From Niveibacterium terrae (GTDB lineage Bacteria > Pseudomonadota > Gammaproteobacteria > Burkholderiales > Rhodocyclaceae): a DNA stretch of 64,000 bases. A program made the translations under genes and the position numbers. Of this stretch, positions 18,241 to 25,127 are shown in pieces; within the stretch, counting starts at the first letter, position 1, and the number at the start of each line of letters is the position of its first letter. The stretch is taken from positions 2,294,001-2,358,000 of the forward strand of contig NZ_CP172404.1 in NCBI RefSeq assembly GCF_048213115.1, written 5' to 3'. The notes under the pieces are model-generated. The model saw only the letters and a list, made by a program, of their open reading frames with translations, did not search any database and was not told the DNA's origin.

Positions 18241-19839
18241 TCAAAGCGAGATGTCGCGCTTCCAGAACTGGAAGTCGTATTGGTTCAGTCGGTCAGCCTT
18301 GACCGTGTATTGACCGCCGGCGGTCGCGATGACCATGTCGAGCAGATTGCCGGCCACTTCGGGCAGCGGCGTGCCATCGACGATCGGACCGCAGTCGAAG
18401 TCGATCATGTCGGCGAGCTTCGTGGCCATCGGCGTGTTCGTCGCAACCTTGATCACCGGAACGATCGGGTTGCCGGTCGGCGTGCCCAGGCCGGTCGAGA
18501 ACAGCACGACGTTGGCGCCCGCGGAAACGATGCCGGTCACCGCTTCGACGTCGCCCCCCGGGGTGCAGAGCAACGACAGCCCCTTGTCCTCGGTCTGCTC
18601 GCCGTAGTCGAGCACGGAGACGATCGGCGAGGTACCGCCCTTCTTCGCTGCGCCCGCCGACTTCATCGCGTCGGTGATCAGGCCGTCACGGATGTTGCCG
18701 GGGCTGGGGTTGTCGGCGAAGTGGGTGCCGACCGCTTCGGCTTTCGCTTCGAAGTCGCGCATCAGGCCCAGGAAACGGCGCTTGTCGTCTTCCTTGACGC
18801 AACGGTCGATCAGGTTCGCCTCGACGCCGCACAGTTCGGGGAACTCGGCCAGAACCGACGAGCCGCCCAGAGCGACAACGTAGTCGGAGACGAGACCCAT
18901 CGCCGGGTTCGCCGAGATACCCGAAAAACCGTCCGAGCCGCCGCACTTGACGCCGATCTTCAACTTCGACAGAGGCACGGGCTGGCGAGCGATCTCGTTG
19001 GCCTTCTTCAGTCCGGCCAGCGTATCTTTCAGCGCGGTCTGCATCATCGCCGCCTCGCTGTCCCATTGCTGCTGCTCATAGATCAGGCAGGGCTTGGCGA
19101 AGTTCGGGTTCTGCTTCGCGAGCGCTTCCTTGAACATCGAAATCTGCGCGTTCTGGCACCCCAGGCTGAAGACCGTGATGCCGGCCACGTTCGGGTGATC
19201 GGCATAGGTCGCCAGCACCTTGCACAGCGAGCGGGCGTCGGCACGCGTGCCGCCGCAACCGCCGGTGTGGGTGATGATCCGCACGCCATCGACGTTCGGG
19301 AAGGGACGGGTCACGGGCTTGGCAGCCGCCATGTCCTCGCCGAGCAGCGACATCGTGAATGCCGCCAGATCGTTCGTCGCATAGCCGAGCGGGCCTTCCA
19401 GCGCGTTGCGCAGATGCTCGACGTTGCGGTTTTCGCAGAACACCAGCGGATAGATCAGCCAGTAGTTCGCGGTGCCGACACGACCATCTTCGCGGACGAC
19501 GCCGGGGAAGGTCAGCCCTTCCCAGCGACCGACGGCGGGCGGAGTCCATTCGTAGGGACGGCTGGACGAGAGCTCGACGTCGGCGGCGTAGTGGCGAAGA
19601 TTCTCGGTCGTCACCGCTTCACCGCGGCGGATCGCCTGGGTGGCCTTGCCGACCGGCACGCCGTAGAGCTTGAGCGTGTCGCCGACAGCGAAAGCCTTGC
19701 GAGCGATCTTGTGCTTGCGCGCGACCGGAGTGCTGACGAGGAGAGATTCCGAATCGCACTGGACGACCTCGCCAGCGGCCAGGTCGGTCAAAGCGACCAA
19801 CATGTCGTCGTCCGGGTGGATGCAGAGTACTTTTTGCAT
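18241..19839 (-). CDS. uxaA: Altronate dehydratase
   Basis: 532 residues: N-terminal SAF domain (~1-90) and the UxaA catalytic region with conserved cysteines in HTGGCGGTRADA, FSLGCQNAQ, KCGGSDGFSG and LCTPGGDVEA. It dehydrates D-altronate to 2-keto-3-deoxygluconate, using iron. AGGA lies before ATG 19839. It follows uxaC by 21 bases. E. coli orders these genes uxaCA and uxaB separately; here they are contiguous. Confidence 0.95.
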   Translation of the reverse strand: MQKVLCIHPDDDMLVALTDLAAGEVVQCDSESLLVSTPVARKHKIARKAFAVGDTLKLYGVPVGKATQAIRRGEAVTTENLRHYAADVELSSSRPYEWTPPAVGRWEGLTFPGVVREDGRVGTANYWLIYPLVFCENRNVEHLRNALEGPLGYATNDLAAFTMSLLGEDMAAAKPVTRPFPNVDGVRIITHTGGCGGTRADARSLCKVLATYADHPNVAGITVFSLGCQNAQISMFKEALAKQNPNFAKPCLIYEQQQWDSEAAMMQTALKDTLAGLKKANEIARQPVPLSKLKIGVKCGGSDGFSGISANPAMGLVSDYVVALGGSSVLAEFPELCGVEANLIDRCVKEDDKRRFLGLMRDFEAKAEAVGTHFADNPSPGNIRDGLITDAMKSAGAAKKGGTSPIVSVLDYGEQTEDKGLSLLCTPGGDVEAVTGIVSAGANVVLFSTGLGTPTGNPIVPVIKVATNTPMATKLADMIDFDCGPIVDGTPLPEVAGNLLDMVIATAGGQYTVKADRLNQYDFQFWKRDISL

Positions 19840-19860
19840 GGCGTATTCCTGATTTACCGC

Positions 19861-21255
19861 TTACAGACCGAAGTAACGCTTCGCGTTTTCGTAGGAGACG
19901 CCGCGCACGATCTGGCTCAAAGCGTCGATGTCGGCCGGGTATTCACCCGCCTCGACCCACTGGCCAAGCTGACGGCACAGCAGACGACGGAAGTAATCGT
20001 GGCGCGGATAGGAAGCGAAGCTGCGCGAATCGGTGACCATGCCGACCGACGTACCCAGAACACCGTGGTTGCCCAGGGTCTGGATCTGCTGCAGGTTGCC
20101 GTCCTTGTGGTCGTTGAACCACCAGGCGGGACCGTACTGGATCTTGCCGGCAACGCTGCCGTCCTGGTAGCAGCCGATCAGCGTCGACAGCACTTCGTTC
20201 ATACCGGGGTTCAGGCAGAACAGCATCGTCTTCGGCAGTTGATCGTCGGAGTCGAGCGCGTCGAGCAGCGAGGCGAGGCCCGCGGAGCAGCTCATGTCCG
20301 AGATCGAGTCATAACCGGTGTCGGCGCCGAGGCGGCCCATCATCCGGCTGTTGTTGTTGCGCTGGGCACCGATGTGCAGGCACATCGCCCAGTTGAACTT
20401 GGCATAGACGCGACCGACGCCTTCGAGCAGGCCACGGATGTACTGACCGAGTTCCGCGTCGTTCAGCTCCTGACCACCGATGCGCTTCGCGAACAGCGCT
20501 TCGAGCTGCGCGGCGCTGGGCTTGACGGCCGGCAGAGCGATATCGACCGCATGGTCGGAGATCCGTGCGCCGCGGGCATGGAAGAATTCGACACGGTTCG
20601 CGAGGGCGGCGATCAGCGATTCGAACGAAGAGATCTTGACGCCGGAAACGCTGGACAGGTGAGCCAGGTAGTCGACGAAACCAGGCGCGTTGACGCGCAT
20701 CGCTTTGTCCGGACGGTAGGCCGGCAGCACGCGGGTCTTCAGCGCGGAAGCGGCGATCTCGGCGTGTTGCGCCAGGTCGTCGGCCGGATCATCGGTCGTG
20801 CAGGCCACTTCAACCTTGGCCTGTTCGAGGAAAGCCCAGGTATCCATGTCGGCGAGCTTGGCGTTCGCCTGATCCCAGATCTTGCTCGCGTTCGCTTCAT
20901 TGATCAGCAGATCGATGCCGAACAGGCGACGCAGTTCGAGGTGGCTCCAGTGGTAGATCGGGTTGCCGGCGGCCAGCGACAGCACCTTGCAGAAGGCGCG
21001 GAACTTGTCTTCGTCGGACTGCTTGCCGGTGATGAAGTCTTCAGTCACGCCCGCACTGCGCATCAGGCGCCACTTGTAGTGGTCCCCGCCCAGCCACAGC
21101 TCGGCGATGTTGCGGAACTTGCGGCGCGAAGCGATCTCGCCCTGCTGCAGGTGGGAGTGGTAGTCGATCACCGGCAGATCGGCCGCAACGTCGTTGTAGA
21201 GCTGACGGGCGATCGGCGTATCGAGCAGAAAATCCTGGTTCATGAACGAGACCAT
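19861..21255 (-). CDS. uxaC: Uronate isomerase
   Basis: 464 residues (E. coli 470). Amidohydrolase-type metal motif DYHSHL near residue 31, RLMRSAGV, and CTTDDP with its Asp. It converts galacturonate to tagaturonate, and glucuronate to fructuronate. The start at 21255 is chosen because GGAGGT lies seven bases upstream; a further in-frame ATG at 21270 would put the ribosome site inside the coding region. First gene of the leftward uronate operon. Confidence 0.94.
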   Translation of the reverse strand: MVSFMNQDFLLDTPIARQLYNDVAADLPVIDYHSHLQQGEIASRRKFRNIAELWLGGDHYKWRLMRSAGVTEDFITGKQSDEDKFRAFCKVLSLAAGNPIYHWSHLELRRLFGIDLLINEANASKIWDQANAKLADMDTWAFLEQAKVEVACTTDDPADDLAQHAEIAASALKTRVLPAYRPDKAMRVNAPGFVDYLAHLSSVSGVKISSFESLIAALANRVEFFHARGARISDHAVDIALPAVKPSAAQLEALFAKRIGGQELNDAELGQYIRGLLEGVGRVYAKFNWAMCLHIGAQRNNNSRMMGRLGADTGYDSISDMSCSAGLASLLDALDSDDQLPKTMLFCLNPGMNEVLSTLIGCYQDGSVAGKIQYGPAWWFNDHKDGNLQQIQTLGNHGVLGTSVGMVTDSRSFASYPRHDYFRRLLCRQLGQWVEAGEYPADIDALSQIVRGVSYENAKRYFGL

Positions 21256-21322
21256 CGTAAAGACCTCCATGTGACGAAACAGCTGCTAAGCTGACTCATC
21301 AAGATGTTTTATCGTCTGAGAA

Positions 21323-21358
21323 ACTAATATATCAGCAGGCTACAACTGATATATCAGT
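21323..21358. promoter_or_regulatory. Perfect 14-bp palindrome plus half site upstream of uxaC
   Basis: ACTGATATATCAGT (21345-21358) is a perfect palindrome, and AATATATCAG (21325-21334) repeats its right half about one and a half turns closer to uxaC. It is the only AT-rich operator-like motif in the locus and lies 67-100 bases before the uxaC start, where the main promoter of the operon must be. It is a good candidate target of the FadR-type regulator encoded at 10728-11462. Confidence 0.6.
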
Positions 21359-21822
21359 ATCGCAAGTACTTTCTTATGGGCTTATTACTGAACGCAACAG
21401 TTGACGTTCAGAGCCCCCCCCCCTCCTCAAAGCCCCCCCTTCAAACCCAGTGACAAAACGGCCCCTTTTCTTCTGGAAAGCGCTCCAGACAAGGATTTTG
21501 CTGAGAATCGCCACCTCATCCTCTCGCTGCGTCAGGGAGAACCCGGGACATCTTTCTTGCCGTTGTCATCAACATTGGATCGTGACGGAAGCCCTTGCCG
21601 AGAAGCGCGCTTGATCTCCATCAAATCAGCCGAAGCCCCTAGGCTGCGGCGCGGCGCCGCCGGGAGGATTCGCCCCCATCGACCCCGCCTTCCGGCGAGG
21701 AGAGCTGACGCGTGAAGTGCGCATTGCCGCGATGCCCAATTAGCACCTATTCTTCTTCGGCCACAGCTTGGCTGAGGCGAGCAGCCCCATCAGAACCCGC
21801 GACCCCGGAAAGGAGGGCCAAA
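21359..21822. other. Intergenic stretch between divergent uxaC and kinase genes
   Basis: About 460 bases with no convincing gene. It contains two C homopolymers (ten C at 21414-21423 and seven at 21433-21439) and an AT-containing region at 21470-21520. GGAGGG at 21812-21817 is the ribosome site of the kinase gene. No clear promoter was recognised. Confidence 0.5.
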
Positions 21823-23580
21823 ATGCTTGGGCGGCAACTGCGCTTCGCCTGGCGGCGCCTTTCCTTGCAACCGGGATTTCACGCGCTGACCGCGCTGCTG
21901 ACTTTTCTCATGCTGATCGCCGGCGGAGAGCAGCTGATCCGGATGGACAGCGCGCGGGCGCAGGAAGAGCAGCACAGCATCGTCACCGCCCGGGTCGCCG
22001 ACCTGAGAGCCAAATTGGAAACCGAGCTCGCCAGCACGATCTTTCTTGCCCGCGGCCTGGTCACCTATACGAGCGGCTTCGGCGAAACGCTGACCGAAGA
22101 GCAGGCGCGAAGGCTGATCCGCGCGATCTACGACAACGGGCGCAACGTGCGCAACATCGCGGTCGCACCGGATAACACGATCCGCTGGGTCCATCCGCTC
22201 AAGGGCAACGAAAAGGTGCTCGGCCTCTCCTATTCAACTCTGACCAGGCAGTGGCCGAGCATCCAACGCATGATGCGGACAAGGGAGACTGTTCTGGCGG
22301 GGCCAATCGATCTGATCCAGGGCGGGCGTGGCGTACTCGTCCGCACCCCGGTTTTTCGCACCGACGGTCGATACTGGGGGCTGATCAGCATCACGATCGA
22401 CTGGGACAATCTGCTGCGTCGGGTCGCGCTGCAAGCTTCGCCCACCGACCTGAAGCTCGCGATCCGCGGCCGTGACGGCCTGGGCGAGCACGGCGAAGTC
22501 TTCTACGGGACGGCCTCGGTCTTCGCCGAAAAACCGGTCACCGCCCGAATCGAGCTTCCCGGGGGCAGCTGGATCATCGCCGCGACGCCCCGGGACGGCT
22601 GGACGAGCGAGGCGCCCCAGCAGAACCTCAAGCGCGGCATCTACCTGCTCATCGCCACGGTCTTCACGCTGATGCTGCTCGGCTATATCCACGACGCAAG
22701 CGAGAAGCGCCGGATAAACGCCTCGCTCGAAGAGAGGGTCAAGGCACGAACGGCCGAGATCGAACGCACCAACGACGAGTTGAGCCAGAGTCTCTGTTCG
22801 CTGCAACAGGCCCAGGACAGTCTGATCCAGAGCGAAAAGCTCGCCTCGCTCGGCTCCCTGGTCGCGGGCCTCGCCCACGAGTTGAACACACCGATCGGCA
22901 ACAGCCTGCTCGCGGCCTCCAGCCAGAGCCAGCAGATCAGGGCTCTGCGCGCGCCCGAGCAAGCGCTGAGCCGCTCCGCGTGGCTCAAGGCGCTCGACGA
23001 AATCGACGAAGCCGCCCACATCATCGAGCGGAGCCTGGGGCGCGCCAGCGAGCTGATCGTCAGTTTCAAGCAGGTTGCCGCCGACGGCACGAGCTCGCAG
23101 CGCCGCAACTTCGATCTGGGAAAGGTCGTCAGCGACTTTCTGCTCGTGCTGCAGCCGACGATCAAGCACAGCGGCCTGCAAATCCTGGTCTCGATCCCGC
23201 CGGGCATAAACCTGGACAGCTATCCGGGAATCCTGGAACAGATTCTGATGAACCTGATCCAGAACGCGATCATCCACGCCTTCCCCGAGCAGAAGAGCGG
23301 GAAGATAAGCATCGGTGCCCGCGCGCTGAACAACGAACAAGTCGTGATCTGGGTCGTCGACGATGGCCGGGGCATCCCGGCCGAGAACCTCGCCCGCGTC
23401 TTCGACCCCTTCTTCACGACGCGGATGGGCCAGGGCGGCACCGGTCTGGGCCTCAACATCGTCTATAACCTTGTGACCGGCCCGCTGGGTGGCCATATCG
23501 AAGCGCACAGCGAGCCAGGCCAGGGCGCCAGCTTCGAGTTCACCGTCCCCCTGTCCGCACCGCAGAAAACCCCGGGCTAA
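21823..23580 (+). CDS. CHASE-domain sensor histidine kinase (orphan)
   Basis: 585 residues. TM1 ~17-36, a periplasmic CHASE domain (~45-270, with GFGETLTEEQARRLI and PLKGNEKVLGLSY), TM2 ~293-312, a coiled coil, then a kinase core. H-box GLAHELNTPIGN with the phospho-acceptor His, N-box NLIQNAIIHAF, G1 DDGRGIP, F-box FDPFFTTR and G2 GGTGLGLNI are all intact. ATG 21823 has GGAGGG upstream. No response regulator is adjacent. CHASE domains sense small extracellular molecules; the HELNTP subgroup often pairs with distant regulators. Confidence 0.9.
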   Translation: MLGRQLRFAWRRLSLQPGFHALTALLTFLMLIAGGEQLIRMDSARAQEEQHSIVTARVADLRAKLETELASTIFLARGLVTYTSGFGETLTEEQARRLIRAIYDNGRNVRNIAVAPDNTIRWVHPLKGNEKVLGLSYSTLTRQWPSIQRMMRTRETVLAGPIDLIQGGRGVLVRTPVFRTDGRYWGLISITIDWDNLLRRVALQASPTDLKLAIRGRDGLGEHGEVFYGTASVFAEKPVTARIELPGGSWIIAATPRDGWTSEAPQQNLKRGIYLLIATVFTLMLLGYIHDASEKRRINASLEERVKARTAEIERTNDELSQSLCSLQQAQDSLIQSEKLASLGSLVAGLAHELNTPIGNSLLAASSQSQQIRALRAPEQALSRSAWLKALDEIDEAAHIIERSLGRASELIVSFKQVAADGTSSQRRNFDLGKVVSDFLLVLQPTIKHSGLQILVSIPPGINLDSYPGILEQILMNLIQNAIIHAFPEQKSGKISIGARALNNEQVVIWVVDDGRGIPAENLARVFDPFFTTRMGQGGTGLGLNIVYNLVTGPLGGHIEAHSEPGQGASFEFTVPLSAPQKTPG

Positions 23581-23622
23581 GCAGGCCGGCTCCGCGGCGC
23601 GGATCCCCCCCCGTGAGCTCCA

Positions 23623-23651
23623 TTGAGCCCCGCTGGCGATTTTGTTATGCT
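23623..23651 (+). promoter_or_regulatory. Sigma70-type promoter of ltaE leader
   Basis: TTGAGC (23623-23628), a 17-base spacer and TATGCT (23646-23651). The predicted start, about seven bases on, falls at ~23658, exactly where the structured leader begins. Confidence 0.65.
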
Positions 23652-23658
23652 CGGCCCC

Positions 23659-23800
23659 GCATCAAGAGTCAGGCAAGCGCCTGACACCAACCTGCTCCCG
23701 AGCAAGGTGGTGTCTCCGGACAATCGGAGGATGTGGCCGTTCCGGCAAAAAACGGGAAAGCCACGAGCCGCTCTGCTTCTTGATGCCCGATCAAGAAAGG
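23659..23800 (+). promoter_or_regulatory. Structured leader of ltaE, candidate riboswitch
   Basis: A long stem P1 (23659-23667 with 23778-23786, 9 bp perfect) closes four hairpins: 23668-23674/23679-23685 (7 bp, AAGC loop); 23686-23696/23701-23711 (with bulges); 23713-23718/23725-23730 (6 bp, GACAAT loop); 23733-23737/23760-23764 with an inner extension. The 3' strand of P1 can instead form an 8-bp hairpin (23777-23784 with 23790-23797) that reaches into the AAAGG ribosome site of ltaE. P1 and this hairpin are mutually exclusive, the usual layout of a translational riboswitch. It does not match a riboswitch class I can recall. Confidence 0.6.
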
Positions 23801-23810
23801 TTCGAGCTTC

Positions 23811-24869
23811 ATGACAAAACAATCCCGGCACCCCCGTGCCCAGCAATTCGCCAGCGACAATTACGCCGGCATCTGCCCCGAGGCCCTTGACGCGATGCTC
23901 AAGGCCAACAGCGGTTCCGAGCCCGCCTATGGCGAGGACATCTGGACGACCCACGCGGCCGACTCCTTCCGCACCGTGTTCGAGACCGACTGCGAAGTGT
24001 TCTTTGCGTTCAACGGCACCGCAGCCAATTCGCTGGCACTGGCAGCTCTGTGCCAGTCCTACCACAGCGTAATCTGCTCCTCGTCCGCCCACGTCATCAC
24101 CGACGAATGCGGCGCCCCCGAGTTCTTCTCGAATGGTTCAAAGCTGCTCGCCATCGCGACCGAAAGCGGGAAGATCACGCCGGAAGCGGTGCGTGCGCTG
24201 GTTGAGAGCCGCTCCGACATCCACTTTCCCAAGCCCCGCGCCGTCACGATCACCCAGCCGACCGAAACAGGCCAGCTCTATTCGATCGCCGAAATTGAAG
24301 CGCTCTCTGCGGTCTGCCGCGACCAGGGCCTGAAACTGCACATGGACGGCGCGCGCTTCGCGAACGCCTGCGCCGCGCTCGGCTGCACGCCCGCCGAGAT
24401 GACCTGGAAAGCCGGCGTCGACGTGCTCTGCTTCGGCGGCACGAAGAACGGCATGGCGGTCGGCGAAGCGATCCTGTTCTTCTCGCCGGAATTGGCGGTC
24501 GATTTCGACTACCGCTGCAAGCAGGCCGGCCAGCTCGCCTCGAAGATGCGCTTTCTGTCCGCGCCCTGGGTCGGCATGCTAGAGAGCGGCGCCTGGCTCA
24601 AGCATGCCGCGCACGCAAACGCCTGCGCAGTCCGCCTCGCGTCCCGGATCAAAGACGCTCCGGGCGTCTCCTTCGCGTTCCCGGTCGAAGCCAACTCGGT
24701 CTTCCTGAACGCACCCGAATCGGTGCTCGCCGGACTCGCCGCGCGGGGCTGGAAGTTCTACACCTTCATCGGTGGCGCCGCCCGCTTCATGTTCGCCTGG
24801 GATGCCGACCCGGCCCGCGTCGACGAACTGGCCGAGGACATCGTGGAGCTGTGCAGCTCGGCGCAGTGA
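23811..24869 (+). CDS. ltaE: Low-specificity L-threonine aldolase
   Basis: 352 residues of the PLP fold-type I aldolase family. Substrate and cofactor motifs: NGTAANSLAL, MDGARFANA and the PLP lysine Lys212 in CFGGTKNG. It cleaves L-threonine or L-allo-threonine to glycine and acetaldehyde. Monocistronic by context: own promoter, about 150-base structured leader, and a GC-rich hairpin (24873-24893, no U run) just after the stop. The ribosome site AAAGG at 23796-23800 lies partly in a leader hairpin, suggesting translational control. Confidence 0.92.
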   Translation: MTKQSRHPRAQQFASDNYAGICPEALDAMLKANSGSEPAYGEDIWTTHAADSFRTVFETDCEVFFAFNGTAANSLALAALCQSYHSVICSSSAHVITDECGAPEFFSNGSKLLAIATESGKITPEAVRALVESRSDIHFPKPRAVTITQPTETGQLYSIAEIEALSAVCRDQGLKLHMDGARFANACAALGCTPAEMTWKAGVDVLCFGGTKNGMAVGEAILFFSPELAVDFDYRCKQAGQLASKMRFLSAPWVGMLESGAWLKHAAHANACAVRLASRIKDAPGVSFAFPVEANSVFLNAPESVLAGLAARGWKFYTFIGGAARFMFAWDADPARVDELAEDIVELCSSAQ

Positions 24870-25127
24870 AGGGCCCCGGGAGGCTTCCGGGGCTCCGGGG
24901 CACGGGCACAGCGCATCGCCCCTAGGCACCAGGATAGTGCTATCGCATCCTGATCCCGGGCGCAGCGCGAGTTGGTCGCGCACTGCGCCCGACAGCAGCT
25001 CTTAAAGTCTGGGCGACACATTTCTGGATCACTTTTTGCTTGAGTAATAGATCGGCCTCGACCGCGGTCTGTTACACGATGGCAGCCCGCCTCAGAGCTC
25101 AAAGCAATCCAGAACAAGGCTAGCTTC

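Noticed and set aside
18220..21294. A plus-strand open frame of 1024 codons
   Set aside because: Antisense to uxaA and uxaC, whose catalytic motifs are clear; the composition is that of a shadow frame.
21414..21439. Two long C runs as a phase-variable switch
   Set aside because: They lie in non-coding DNA far from both promoters' likely core elements; no gene frame crosses them.
24873..24893. GC hairpin after ltaE as a terminator
   Set aside because: The 7-bp stem has no following T run, so I only mention it with the gene.
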